Assembly (NCBI RefSeq): GCF_009193215.1
Contig: NZ_VYVA01000003.1
Coordinates: 310,001 to 374,000 of the forward strand
From: Flavicella marina
Lineage (GTDB): Bacteria; Bacteroidota; Bacteroidia; Flavobacteriales; Flavobacteriaceae
DNA: 64,000 nucleotides
Reading direction: 5' to 3'
Positions 8,910-17,099 of this stretch are shown here, piece after piece (the first letter of the stretch is position 1; every line of letters begins with the position of its first letter). The notes below the pieces were generated by a model that worked only from the letters and a program-made list of their open reading frames with translations, was not told the origin of the DNA and ran no database searches. The position numbers and the translations under genes are program-made.

Positions 8910-9881
8910 TTGAGAATAGAAGAATACAAAGAAGCCTTTTTAGCATATCTACAAAAACAGATAGCGGTTACCGAACCAAAAAATTTATATGAACCTATAT
9001 CGTATATCTTAGATTTAGGAGGAAAAAGATTGCGGCCAATTTTGGTGCTCATGGGAGCCAATGCTTTTGGAGGTGATCATGAAGATGCTTTAGATGCTGC
9101 TTTGGCAGTTGAGGTGTTTCATAATTTTACTTTGCTACATGATGATATTATGGACGATGCTCCTTTGCGCAGAAGTCAGGCTACCGTGCATGAAAAATGG
9201 GATGTAAATACAGCCATTTTGTCTGGAGATGCTATGTTGATTCTCGCGTATAAATTTCTTGAAAGTTATGACGGTGCTATCTATAAAAAATTAATGCAAT
9301 TATTCAATAAAACGGCATTAGAGGTTTGTGAAGGTCAGCAGTACGATATGGACTTTGAAACCAGAAATAATGTTTCTGTGGAAGAGTACATAAAAATGAT
9401 AGGATTGAAAACATCGGTCTTGGTTGCGGCGGCTTTGCAAATGGGTGGAATCATTGCAGGAGCTTCTGATGAAGACGCTAAAAAAATATATGATTTCGGT
9501 TTGAATTTAGGACTAGCATTTCAATTACAAGACGATTATTTAGATGCATTTGGTGATGCTGCTACTTTTGGAAAGCAAGTAGGTGGAGATATTATGGAGA
9601 ATAAAAAAACCTATTTGTATATCGAAGCATTGAAACATGCAGCTCCGGCTGAAAAAGAAGAATTAGAATATTGGTACGCACAAACACTTGTTGACAACGT
9701 TAAAAAAGTGTCACGCGTAAAAGAATTGTTTGTTGCAGTAGGGAGTGATCAGTTGACAAGAAATGCGATTGAAGCTTATACTAAAAAAGCATTTTCGATT
9801 TTAGAAACCATCGCTATACCAGAGGCTAATAGTTTGGTCTTAAAACAATTTGGTGAAAACCTAATGACTAGGTCGGTATAA
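8910..9881 (+). CDS. polyprenyl synthetase family protein (short-chain prenyl diphosphate synthase)
   Basis: A 323-residue trans-prenyltransferase that condenses isopentenyl diphosphate with allylic diphosphates. Both Asp-rich motifs are intact: DDIMD at residues 78-82 and DDYLD at 208-212, with GGKRLRP near residue 38. Phe73, five residues before the first motif, suggests a C15-C20 product, but this is inference. There is no in-frame ATG before residue 48, so the TTG at 8910 is the start; a TATTTTTA box lies at 8886-8893. It is divergent from the efflux operon and followed by a tRNA. Confidence 0.9.
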   Translation: MRIEEYKEAFLAYLQKQIAVTEPKNLYEPISYILDLGGKRLRPILVLMGANAFGGDHEDALDAALAVEVFHNFTLLHDDIMDDAPLRRSQATVHEKWDVNTAILSGDAMLILAYKFLESYDGAIYKKLMQLFNKTALEVCEGQQYDMDFETRNNVSVEEYIKMIGLKTSVLVAAALQMGGIIAGASDEDAKKIYDFGLNLGLAFQLQDDYLDAFGDAATFGKQVGGDIMENKKTYLYIEALKHAAPAEKEELEYWYAQTLVDNVKKVSRVKELFVAVGSDQLTRNAIEAYTKKAFSILETIAIPEANSLVLKQFGENLMTRSV

Positions 9882-9938
9882 AGAAATATTTTTTCTGTAA
9901 ATTTCTTTGCAAAAGTATACAGATTTGTAAAATAATGT

Positions 9939-9946
9939 TATTTTTG
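9939..9946 (+). promoter_or_regulatory. -7 box (TATTTTTG) of the CAT-anticodon tRNA
   Basis: TATTTTTG ends 11 bases before the first base of the tRNA, a suitable distance for a TAnnTTTG box. Confidence 0.55.
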
Positions 9947-9957
9947 CACACGTTTTA

Positions 9958-10031
9958 GGACTCATAGCTCAGTTGGTTAGAGCACCTGACTCATAATCAG
10001 GTGGTCCCAGGTTCGAGCCCTGGTGGGTCCA
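9958..10031 (+). tRNA. tRNA with CAT anticodon (elongator Met, or Ile2 if lysidine-modified)
   Basis: A 74-base cloverleaf. The acceptor stem GGACTCA pairs with TGGGTCC (one G-U) and the discriminator is A. The D arm is GCTC/GAGC, the anticodon stem CCTGA/TCAGG carries loop CTCATAA, and the T arm is CCAGG-TTCGAGC-CCTGG. The 3' CCA is not encoded. The anticodon is CAT; sequence alone does not let me separate elongator Met from lysidine-modified Ile2. The terminal stem rules against initiator Met, which lacks the first acceptor pair. Confidence 0.95.
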
Positions 10032-10043
10032 CTTTTAAAACAC

Positions 10044-10071
10044 AAAGCCTTTCATTTAAATGAAAGGCTTT
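10044..10071. terminator. bidirectional terminator after the tRNA and the small ORF
   Basis: A perfect 28-base palindrome built from AAAGCCTTTCATTT and its complement, followed by a T-run. It lies between the tRNA and the stop of the minus-strand small ORF and can serve both. Confidence 0.85.
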
Positions 10072-10074
10072 TTT

Positions 10075-10218
10075 TTATGCCGATACCAAGATTAACTGGT
10101 GTTTTGCTTTTCTAAATTTTGCTCTTCGAACGATCGCATCAAAAATACGTTTTGTAATAACGGTGTGTGCAGGTAATTTTGCTACTTCTTTTAGTAAATA
10201 GGTGCTGTCTGTGTACAT
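10075..10218 (-). CDS. small basic protein of unknown function (47 aa)
   Basis: A 47-residue reading frame from ATG at 10218 to TAA at 10075, ending 4 bases from a strong terminator palindrome. The protein starts MYTDSTYLLKEVAKLP, continues with a basic helix-prone part (FDAIVRRAKFRKAKHQ) and ends hydrophobic. Codon choice (AAA, GAA, TTA, ATT rich) matches the neighbours. No Shine-Dalgarno site is seen, as is usual here. I do not recognise the family. The size, charge and terminator support a real gene, but chance is not excluded. Confidence 0.5.
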   Translation of the reverse strand: MYTDSTYLLKEVAKLPAHTVITKRIFDAIVRRAKFRKAKHQLILVSA

Positions 10219-10337
10219 GGCTTTACAATTTAAGTGTTATCAATACTTAAAAGTAGCCCACAGATGTGTTACAATTAGAGAAATAAAGGTGAAGTGACAA
10301 AAAGTAACGTTAAAACAAACGAAACCTTCGTTGAACT

Positions 10338-10922
10338 TTATAAGTTGGTAAGGCGCGCAACATATTTACCAATCACATCGAATTCTAAATTAACTTCTGT
10401 ACCTGTTTCAAAAGTGTGAAAGTTCGTGTGTTCGTAGGTATAAGGTATGATGGCTACGCTAAAGCTGTTTTGTTCAGAATTCACAACGGTCAAACTGGTT
10501 CCGTTGATAGTAATCGATCCTTTTTCAATAGTGATGTTGTTTTTTGCAGCATCGTAATCAAAAGTAAAAAACCAGCTTCCGTTATCATTTTTAATGTCGG
10601 TACAGTGTCCTGTCTGGTCAACATGCCCTTGAACGATATGTCCATCCAAACGATCACCTAATTTCATGGCTCTTTCTAAGTTTACCTTGTCGCCAACTTT
10701 TAAAGAATTTAAATTGGTTTTTTGAAGCGTTTCTTTGATAGCTGTAACAGTGTACGTGTCTTCATCAATGGCAACTACCGTCAAACAAACTCCATTGTGA
10801 GCAACACTTTGATCAATTTTTAGCTCGTCGGTAAATTCTGAGGTAACAGAAATGTGTAAATTATCTGCTTCTTTAGTTATTTTGCTTACTGTACCTAGTT
10901 TTTCAATAATACCTGTGAACAT
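10338..10922 (-). CDS. ribE: riboflavin synthase, alpha subunit
   Basis: A 194-residue enzyme that dismutates two 6,7-dimethyl-8-ribityllumazines into riboflavin plus the pyrimidinedione. It has the classic start MFTGIIEKLG and two tandem lumazine-binding domains: the first to about residue 95 (AHNGVCLTVVAI), the second with GHIVQGHVDQTG and GTSLTVVNSE. Length is normal. It is divergent from pdxA, with 62 bases between the starts. No FMN riboswitch is seen in that gap. Other rib genes are not nearby. Confidence 0.95.
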   Translation of the reverse strand: MFTGIIEKLGTVSKITKEADNLHISVTSEFTDELKIDQSVAHNGVCLTVVAIDEDTYTVTAIKETLQKTNLNSLKVGDKVNLERAMKLGDRLDGHIVQGHVDQTGHCTDIKNDNGSWFFTFDYDAAKNNITIEKGSITINGTSLTVVNSEQNSFSVAIIPYTYEHTNFHTFETGTEVNLEFDVIGKYVARLTNL

Positions 10923-10943
10923 AAAATTGTCAATTTAAATGAT

Positions 10944-10951
10944 TACTTTTG
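10944..10951 (+). promoter_or_regulatory. -7 box (TACTTTTG) of pdxA
   Basis: This fits TAnnTTTG and lies 33 bases before the pdxA ATG. It sits only 6 bases from the oppositely directed box of riboflavin synthase, so the two promoters overlap. Confidence 0.5.
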
Positions 10952-10957
10952 ATGCTT

Positions 10958-10965
10958 CAAAAATA
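10958..10965 (-). promoter_or_regulatory. -7 box (TATTTTTG) of riboflavin synthase
   Basis: The minus-strand TATTTTTG fits the consensus and lies 35 bases before the riboflavin synthase ATG. It faces the pdxA box. Confidence 0.5.
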
Positions 10966-10984
10966 AGAATAATATAGTACTTGA

Positions 10985-12028
10985 ATGGAGAAAGAGAGAA
11001 AAATAAAAGTTGGAATTTCAGTGGGTGATATCAATGGAATCGGAATTGAAGTTATTTTAAAAACTTTTGCAGACAAGCGTATGTTAGATTTTTGCACTCC
11101 GATTATTTTTGCCAATGCGAAAGTGGTTTCTTTTCATAAAAAAACCTTCCATTCAGATGTACAGGTTCAAGGAGTAGCTTCTATAGATGCTGTTATAGAT
11201 GGTAAGATAAATTTAGTAAGCATTAGCAAAGAAGAAGTAAAGATAGAGTTAGGTGTTGCAACCAAAGAGTCGGGTGCTTTTGCCTTGAAGTCTTTAGAAG
11301 CAGCAACGACCGCATTGAGAGATAAAAAGGTGGATTTGTTGGTGACAGCTCCAATAAATAAAGATAGCATTCAGTCAGATGATTTTAAGTTTGCGGGACA
11401 TACAGAGTTCTTAGAAGATAAATTAGATGGTAAGAGTTTGATGATTTTGATGACGGATACCTTAAGAATGGGGTTGATCACAGGTCACATACCAGTTGCG
11501 GAAGTGTCGAAAACTATTTCAAAAGAATTGATTGAAGCTAAAGTTGAAACCATGTATGATACTTTGGTAAAAGATTTTGGAATCGACAAACCAAAAATAG
11601 CTGTTTTGGGCTTGAATCCGCATTGTGGAGATAATGGTGTGATTGGGAATGAAGATGAAGAGTTGATTCGACCGACATTAAAAGAGATTCAAGAGTCTGG
11701 AAAGTTAGTATATGGGCCTTATGCGGCGGATGGCTTTTTTGGTTCAGGTAACTATCAAGGTTTTGATGGTGTTTTGGCGATGTATCACGATCAAGGATTG
11801 GTTGCTTTCAAGACTTTGGCTTTTGGTAATGGTGTTAATTTTACTGCAGGTTTGTCTGAAGTACGTACTTCTCCAGATCACGGAACGGCGTTTGAAATTG
11901 CAGGAAAAAACAAGGCAGATGAGTCGTCTTTCAAAGAAGCTTTGTTTGCTGGCTTAAAAATAGTTAAGACGAGAAACGGTTACAAAACCCTCACAGAGGA
12001 TCAGTTAAAAGTGAGAAAAAAATATTAA
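10985..12028 (+). CDS. pdxA: 4-hydroxythreonine-4-phosphate dehydrogenase PdxA
   Basis: A 347-residue NAD-dependent, metal-requiring dehydrogenase of the DXP-dependent pyridoxal phosphate pathway. It begins with KVGISVGDINGIGIEV, the family N-terminus, and has metal-site histidines in FAGHTEFLED and AMYHDQGLVAFK, plus GLNPHCGDNG. Length is typical. It has a clear ATG with its own -7 box and no downstream partner in the pathway; a DUF177 gene with its own promoter follows. Confidence 0.95.
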   Translation: MEKERKIKVGISVGDINGIGIEVILKTFADKRMLDFCTPIIFANAKVVSFHKKTFHSDVQVQGVASIDAVIDGKINLVSISKEEVKIELGVATKESGAFALKSLEAATTALRDKKVDLLVTAPINKDSIQSDDFKFAGHTEFLEDKLDGKSLMILMTDTLRMGLITGHIPVAEVSKTISKELIEAKVETMYDTLVKDFGIDKPKIAVLGLNPHCGDNGVIGNEDEELIRPTLKEIQESGKLVYGPYAADGFFGSGNYQGFDGVLAMYHDQGLVAFKTLAFGNGVNFTAGLSEVRTSPDHGTAFEIAGKNKADESSFKEALFAGLKIVKTRNGYKTLTEDQLKVRKKY

Positions 12029-12073
12029 TGTGTAAAATTTTATTTCTTTTGTTTAATATAAAATGAAATTTTA

Positions 12074-12081
12074 TATCTTTG
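12074..12081 (+). promoter_or_regulatory. -7 box (TATCTTTG) of the DUF177-rpmF operon
   Basis: A strong TAnnTTTG match 22 bases before the chosen ATG of the DUF177 gene. Confidence 0.65.
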
Positions 12082-12103
12082 CACGCTCAAATTGATGTTC
12101 GTT

Positions 12104-12676
12104 ATGAAAGAGTTGAAAGAGTTTGACATTTCTTTTATTGGATTAAAGGAAGGAGAACACAAGTTTGAATATCAGATTGATAAAAAGTTCTTTGATGCAT
12201 TTGAATTCGATGAGTTTGATGATGCAAGTATAAAAGTTGGGTTGGTATTTGTGAAAAAAGCAACCATGCTTGAATTAGAGTTTTCTTCAGAAGGTACTAT
12301 TAATGTTCCTTGTGACCAGACCGGAGAGTCTTTTGACATGCCGATAGAAGGTAGTTTGTCATTGATTGTGAAATTTGGTGATGGTTATGATGATGGAAAC
12401 GAAGAGATTATATATGTACCTCATACAGAGCATAGAATCAATGTAGCGCATTCTATTTTTGAGATGTTGGTTTTGTCGGCACCGGCAAAAAGAATACATC
12501 CAAAAGTTTTAGATGGCACAATGCAATCTGAAGCACTGAATAAGTTAGAAGAACTAAAAGTAAAAAAGAGTACAAAAAACACAGAAGATACAACCGACCC
12601 GCGATGGGGAAAGTTGAAAGATTTATTAATAGATAAAACACAGCGTAATGGCACATCCAAAGAGAAAGATATCTAA
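12104..12676 (+). CDS. DUF177 (YceD-like) protein upstream of rpmF
   Basis: A 190-residue acidic protein of the YceD/DUF177 family, which sits before rpmF in most bacteria and is linked to 23S rRNA accumulation. I choose the ATG at 12104 ([17 protein letters not shown]) over the TTG at 12092 and ATG at 12095, because homologues begin this way and the -7 box is close. [17 protein letters not shown] is the conserved core and [11 protein letters not shown] the conserved end. It runs 29 bases into rpmF in another frame; the tail [12 protein letters not shown] looks like an extension past the usual stop. Confidence 0.9.
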   Translation: MKELKEFDISFIGLKEGEHKFEYQIDKKFFDAFEFDEFDDASIKVGLVFVKKATMLELEFSSEGTINVPCDQTGESFDMPIEGSLSLIVKFGDGYDDGNEEIIYVPHTEHRINVAHSIFEMLVLSAPAKRIHPKVLDGTMQSEALNKLEELKVKKSTKNTEDTTDPRWGKLKDLLIDKTQRNGTSKEKDI

Positions 12677-12842
12677 ACAAAGAAGAGACAAAAGAAGAAC
12701 TCATTATAAAGCAGTAGCTCCTCAGGTAGCTGTTGATCCAACAACTGGAGAAGCACACTTGTACCACAGAGCTCACTGGCATGAAGGAAAACTTTACTAC
12801 AAAGGACAAATCGTAATTGATTCAGCTGAGTCAGAAGCATAG
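12648..12842 (+). CDS. rpmF: 50S ribosomal protein L32
   Basis: A 64-residue large-subunit protein starting [20 protein letters not shown] and containing [20 protein letters not shown], the L32 core. No cysteine is present, so this is the zinc-free (C-minus) form, with Asp where a Cys-type L32 would have its first pair. The start lies inside the DUF177 gene, which suggests translational coupling. A terminator follows at 12863-12891. Confidence 0.97.
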   Translation: MAHPKRKISKQRRDKRRTHYKAVAPQVAVDPTTGEAHLYHRAHWHEGKLYYKGQIVIDSAESEA

Positions 12843-12862
12843 TCTTTTATTAGAATTATTAC

Positions 12863-12891
12863 AAAAAACCCTCTTGATTAGAGGGTTTTTT
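12863..12891 (+). terminator. intrinsic terminator after rpmF
   Basis: AAAAAACCCTCT and AGAGGGTTTTTT pair over 12 bp with a 5-base loop. The T-run is part of the right arm. Confidence 0.9.
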
Positions 12892-12978
12892 GGTGTTTTG
12901 GGGTGAAAAATGCAATTTAGCGTTGTTTTTTTGTTCCATGTAAAATAATTTTCATTAATTTGAACTCTAGATTTTTTT

Positions 12979-13000
12979 CTATTTTTTTTTGAAAAAATAG
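12979..13000. promoter_or_regulatory. inverted repeat before fabH
   Basis: CTATTTTTT (12979-12987) and AAAAAATAG (12992-13000) form a perfect 9-bp inverted repeat with a 4-base spacer, 20 bases before the fabH ATG. It could be an operator or a leader hairpin; its A/T richness makes chance a real possibility. Confidence 0.35.
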
Positions 13001-13020
13001 GCCAAATAAAATACATTATT

Positions 13021-14016
13021 ATGACTAAAATCACTGCAGCTATTACAGCAGTAGGAAAATATGTTCCTGATTATGCTCTTACCAATAAAGAGTTAGAATC
13101 TTTGGTTGAAACTAACGATGAGTGGATTTTTACCAGAACAGGGATCAAAGAAAGAAGAATTTTAAAAGATGAGGATAAGGCCACATCTTATTTGGCTATC
13201 AAAGCTGCAGAAGACTTAATCGCTAAAAGAAATTTAGATCCAGCAGAAATCGACATGGTTATTATCGGTACTGCAACTCCAGACATGAACGTTGCTTCTA
13301 CAGCTGTGCATGTTGCTACAGAAATAGGAGCGGTAAATGCTTTTGGTTATGATTTACAAGCTGCATGTTCAAGTTTCTTATATGCCATGTCAACGGCATC
13401 TGCTTATATAGAGTCTGGAAGGTATAAAAAGGTTTTGGTGATTGGAGCAGATAAAATGTCTTCGATTGTCGACTATACAGACAGAACTACATGTATTATT
13501 TTTGGTGATGGTGCTGGTGCAGCGCTTTTTGAGCCAAATGAAGAAGGATTAGGTTTTCAAGACGAATATTTAAGAGGTGACGCTGTTGGACGCGAATTCT
13601 TACGTATTGAAGCTGGAGGTTCTTTGAAACCAACATCGCAAGAGACTTTAGACAAACGTCAGCACTATATCAAGCAAGAAGGTAAAACAGTATTTAAATA
13701 TGCTGTTTCAAATATGGCTGATGCAAGTGAAAAAATATTGAAACGCAATAATCTTACCAATGAAGATATTGATTGGTTAGCGCCACATCAAGCAAATCAA
13801 CGAATTATTGAGGCAACAGCAAGACGTATCAATTTAGATATGGATAAGGTGTTGGTGAATATTCAACACTATGGAAATACGACTTCTGCTACATTACCAT
13901 TGTTGTTAGCAGATTACGAAGAAAAATTAAAAAAAGGAGATAATATTGTATTTGCTGCTTTCGGTGGTGGATTTACATGGGGAGCCCTTTATTTAAAGTG
14001 GGCTTATAACTCTTAA
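13021..14016 (+). CDS. fabH: 3-oxoacyl-[acyl-carrier-protein] synthase III (KAS III)
   Basis: A 331-residue condensing enzyme that starts fatty acid chains from acyl-CoA and malonyl-ACP. The Cys-His-Asn triad is complete: Cys116 in QAACSSFLYA, His256 in APHQANQR and Asn286 in HYGNTTSAT. Length is standard. It is separated from rpmF by a terminator and begins a fabH-accB-accC run that feeds acetyl-CoA carboxylation into initiation. A 9-bp inverted repeat just upstream might regulate it. Confidence 0.96.
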   Translation: MTKITAAITAVGKYVPDYALTNKELESLVETNDEWIFTRTGIKERRILKDEDKATSYLAIKAAEDLIAKRNLDPAEIDMVIIGTATPDMNVASTAVHVATEIGAVNAFGYDLQAACSSFLYAMSTASAYIESGRYKKVLVIGADKMSSIVDYTDRTTCIIFGDGAGAALFEPNEEGLGFQDEYLRGDAVGREFLRIEAGGSLKPTSQETLDKRQHYIKQEGKTVFKYAVSNMADASEKILKRNNLTNEDIDWLAPHQANQRIIEATARRINLDMDKVLVNIQHYGNTTSATLPLLLADYEEKLKKGDNIVFAAFGGGFTWGALYLKWAYNS

Positions 14017-14051
14017 TTATAAAACTAAACATTACTTACAATTAACATATT

Positions 14052-14543
14052 ATGGAATTAAAAGACATTCAAAATTTGATAAAATTTGTAGCCAAATCTG
14101 GTGCAAGTGAAGTAAAATTAGAAATGGAAGACATTAAGATTACTGTAAAAACGGGTGCTGGTAAAACAGAAACTACGATTGTACAGTCTCCTATGGCTCC
14201 AGCACAAATCCCGGTTGTATCACAAGTTGTACCTCCAACAGAAGCTCCAGCTGCACCTGCTGCTTCGGCACCAGCTGCTGAGTCTGCGGATGAAGATTCT
14301 AAATATGTAACAATTACCTCTCCAATTATCGGAACTTTCTACAGAAAACCATCTCCGGACAAATCTAATTTTGTAGAGATAGGTGATTCAGTTTCAGCTG
14401 ACTCAGTAGTTTGTGTAATTGAAGCAATGAAATTATTCAACGAAATCGAATCAGAAGTATCTGGAAAAATCGTTAAGATTTTGGTAGAAGATTCTTCTCC
14501 AGTTGAATTCGGTCAACCATTATTTTTAGTAGACCCATCTTAA
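14052..14543 (+). CDS. accB: biotin carboxyl carrier protein of acetyl-CoA carboxylase
   Basis: A 163-residue carrier. It has an N-terminal helical part, a Pro/Ala-rich linker at about residues 48-80 and a biotinyl domain from about 85 to the end. The biotin attachment site is EAMKLFNEIE with Lys127; the residue after Lys is Leu instead of the common Met, as in other flavobacteria. It sits 35 bases after fabH and 70 before accC, consistent with one transcript. Confidence 0.96.
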   Translation: MELKDIQNLIKFVAKSGASEVKLEMEDIKITVKTGAGKTETTIVQSPMAPAQIPVVSQVVPPTEAPAAPAASAPAAESADEDSKYVTITSPIIGTFYRKPSPDKSNFVEIGDSVSADSVVCVIEAMKLFNEIESEVSGKIVKILVEDSSPVEFGQPLFLVDPS

Positions 14544-14613
14544 TCTACAGAGCATAATTACTAACACTATTTTGTTTGTTTAGATACAGACGAACAGTAT
14601 AAAAAAAACTATT

Positions 14614-15954
14614 ATGTTTAAAAAAATATTAATTGCCAATAGAGGTGAAATAGCTTTGCGTGTTATCAGAACATGTAAAGAAATGGGGATTAAAACGGTA
14701 GCAGTTTATTCAACTGCTGATGCAGAAAGTTTGCATGTGAAATTTGCTGATGAAGCTGTTTGTATTGGACCACCATCAAGTACAGATTCGTATTTGAAAA
14801 TGTCAAATATTTTGGCTGCTGCTGAAATTACAAATGCTGATGCAATTCACCCAGGATATGGATTTTTATCTGAAAATTCTAAGTTTTCAAGTCTTTGTGA
14901 AGAGCACGATATCAAATTTATCGGAGCGAGTGCTGAGATGATTGATAGGATGGGAGATAAGGCAAATGCCAAATCTACCATGATTGCTGCTGGTGTGCCA
15001 TGTGTACCAGGTAGTGAGGGTGTGATTGAAGATTTTGCCGAATGTAAAAGATTGGCTGAAGAAGCAGGTTACCCTGTGATGTTAAAAGCTTCTGCCGGTG
15101 GTGGAGGTAAAGGTATGCGTGCCGTATGGAAAGAAGAAGAGCTGGAAGATGCTTGGGATTCTGCTAGATACGAATCAAAGGCAGCCTTTGGTAATGATGA
15201 TATGTACTTAGAGAAATTGATTCAAGAGCCAAGACATATTGAAATTCAAATTGTAGGAGATTCTTTTGGTAAAGCATGTCACTTGTCTGAAAGAGATTGT
15301 TCTGTACAAAGACGTCACCAAAAGTTAACTGAAGAAACACCTTCACCATTTATGACGGATGACCTTCGTGAAAGAATGGGGGAAGCTGCAGTTAAAGCTG
15401 CTGAGTATATCAAGTACGAAGGAGCAGGTACAGTTGAGTTTTTGGTTGATAAAGACAGAAACTTCTATTTCATGGAAATGAATACACGTATCCAGGTAGA
15501 GCACCCAATTACAGAAGAGGTGGTGAACTATGACTTGATTCGTGAGCAAATATTAGTAGCGGCAGGAGTGCCAATTTCGGGTAAGAATTATTTGCCAAAG
15601 ATGCACTCTATTGAATGTAGAATTAATGCTGAGGATCCGCATAGAGGATTTATGCCAGCTCCAGGAAAAATTACTACGTTCCACGCTCCAGGAGGACATG
15701 GAGTAAGATTAGATACGCACGTTTATGCTGGTTATACAATTCCACCAAACTACGATTCTATGGTTGCAAAGTTGATTACCACAGCGCAAACAAGAGAAGA
15801 AGCAATCAATAAAATGAAAAGAGCTTTAGATGAATTTGTGGTTGAAGGAGTAAAAACGACAATCCCTTTCCATAGACAATTGATGGATCACCCGGATTAT
15901 GTAGCAGGTAATTATACTACAAAATTCATGGAAGATTTTGAAATGGAGAAATAA
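14614..15954 (+). CDS. accC: biotin carboxylase subunit of acetyl-CoA carboxylase
   Basis: A 446-residue ATP-grasp enzyme that carboxylates biotin on AccB. It has [20 protein letters not shown] at the start, the Gly-rich ATP loop [14 protein letters not shown], and the catalytic [16 protein letters not shown] segment; its length is close to that of the E. coli enzyme. It is the last gene of the fabH-accB-accC run and is followed by a strong hairpin and T-run. The carboxyltransferase genes are not in the window. Confidence 0.96.
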   Translation: MFKKILIANRGEIALRVIRTCKEMGIKTVAVYSTADAESLHVKFADEAVCIGPPSSTDSYLKMSNILAAAEITNADAIHPGYGFLSENSKFSSLCEEHDIKFIGASAEMIDRMGDKANAKSTMIAAGVPCVPGSEGVIEDFAECKRLAEEAGYPVMLKASAGGGGKGMRAVWKEEELEDAWDSARYESKAAFGNDDMYLEKLIQEPRHIEIQIVGDSFGKACHLSERDCSVQRRHQKLTEETPSPFMTDDLRERMGEAAVKAAEYIKYEGAGTVEFLVDKDRNFYFMEMNTRIQVEHPITEEVVNYDLIREQILVAAGVPISGKNYLPKMHSIECRINAEDPHRGFMPAPGKITTFHAPGGHGVRLDTHVYAGYTIPPNYDSMVAKLITTAQTREEAINKMKRALDEFVVEGVKTTIPFHRQLMDHPDYVAGNYTTKFMEDFEMEK

Positions 15955-16218
15955 GAAATTCGATAAGTTATTGAAAAAGAGGAAACAACATTGTTTCCTC
16001 TTTTTTTTGTTTCATAATGAACGTTGATGTGTGGGTTCAGTCTTCAATGTTAAATTAATTTTAAGAAAAATACGTTTTAAATGTTGTCTTGGTTGAAAAA
16101 CGGTATGATTCGTGATTAATGGATAGAAAAACACATGAATTAGTTAAATAAACACATAATTTTTTTTACAGATTCAACAATTTTTTGTTACTTGCTGAAC
16201 CTAAGAAGGCATGTCCAC
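15955..16218. other. 264-base intergenic region between accC and tRNA-Ser
   Basis: Apart from the accC terminator near its start, this A/T-rich stretch shows no credible reading frame in any frame and no clear promoter match. It must contain the tRNA-Ser promoter, which I could not place. Confidence 0.5.
15974..16005 (+). terminator. intrinsic terminator after accC
   Basis: GAGGAAACAA pairs with TTGTTTCCTC, extended by flanking A- and T-runs, with 8 T after the stem. Confidence 0.88.
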
Positions 16219-16305
16219 GGAGAGGTGGCCGAGCGGCTTAAGGCGCACGCTTGGAAAGCGTGTTTACAAGAAATTGTAACGGGGGTTCGAATCCCTTTCT
16301 CTCCG
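16219..16305 (+). tRNA. tRNA-Ser (GGA anticodon)
   Basis: An 87-base tRNA with a long variable arm. The acceptor GGAGAGG pairs with TCTCTCC (one G-U) and the discriminator is G. The anticodon stem CACGC/GCGTG carries loop TTGGAAA with anticodon GGA, reading UCC and UCU. The variable arm TTACAA-GAAA-TTGTAA forms a neat hairpin, and the T arm is GGGGG-TTCGAAT-CCCTT. No 3' CCA is encoded. Confidence 0.96.
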
Positions 16306-16368
16306 CAGTGTTTTTTTAGGTTAACTAGTTTAAAACCTTAATTATATTAATAAATTAATTTTATCACA

Positions 16369-17094
16369 ATGAAAAGAGTATTTACAATCCTTACAATTAC
16401 AGGTGCTATGTTTTTAGGAGCAACACAAAGTGCGTTTGCGCAGGCAGCAGAATCTGTAGAAACAGAAACATTTCACCAAATATTAAAACAACGTTTTATT
16501 GAAGGTGGTCCATTTTTTATGGGAATCGTTTTGGTAGCTTTAATTTTAGGTTTAGCAATTGCTATTGAAAGAATTATTTATTTAAACATGGCTACTACAA
16601 ATACTAAAAAATTAGTAGCTAGTATCGATGAAGCTTTAACTTCAGGTGGTGTTGATGCAGCAAAAGAAGTTTGTAGAAACACGAAAGGACCTGTAGCTTC
16701 AATCTTTTACCAAGGATTAGATAGAGCTGATGAAGGAATCGAAGCTGCTGAAAAAGCGGTAGTAGGTTACGGAGGAGTTCAAATGGGACTTTTAGAGAAA
16801 AACATTTCTTGGTTATCTTTATTTATCGCACTTGCACCGATGCTTGGGTTTATGGGAACTGTAATCGGGATGATTGGAGCCTTTGACTCGATTCAAGCAG
16901 CAGGGGATATTTCTCCAACAGTAGTAGCAGGAGGTATTAAAGTAGCCTTATTGACAACTGTATTTGGTTTGGTTGTAGCGATTATTCTTCAAGTATTTTA
17001 CAACTACATTATTTCTAAAGTAGATGGAATCGTAAATGATATGGAAGATGCTTCTATCTCATTAATTGACCTATTGGTAAAAAATAAAAAATAA
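16369..17094 (+). CDS. exbB: MotA/TolQ/ExbB family proton channel protein
   Basis: A 241-residue inner-membrane channel subunit that, with ExbD and TonB, passes proton-motive energy to outer-membrane receptors. It has a cleavable-looking N-terminal sequence (LGATQSAFAQAAES), as Bacteroidota ExbB proteins often do, then three membrane helices; the conserved channel segment is LAPMLGFMGTVIGMIGAF. It is first in a four-gene run, 5 bases before the next gene. No tonB is seen nearby. Confidence 0.93.
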   Translation: MKRVFTILTITGAMFLGATQSAFAQAAESVETETFHQILKQRFIEGGPFFMGIVLVALILGLAIAIERIIYLNMATTNTKKLVASIDEALTSGGVDAAKEVCRNTKGPVASIFYQGLDRADEGIEAAEKAVVGYGGVQMGLLEKNISWLSLFIALAPMLGFMGTVIGMIGAFDSIQAAGDISPTVVAGGIKVALLTTVFGLVVAIILQVFYNYIISKVDGIVNDMEDASISLIDLLVKNKK

Positions 17095-17099
17095 GAAGA

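Noticed and set aside
9958-10031. Calling the CAT-anticodon tRNA initiator Met
   Set aside because: The first acceptor pair is G-C, while initiator tRNAs have a mismatch there; elongator Met or Ile2 remain.
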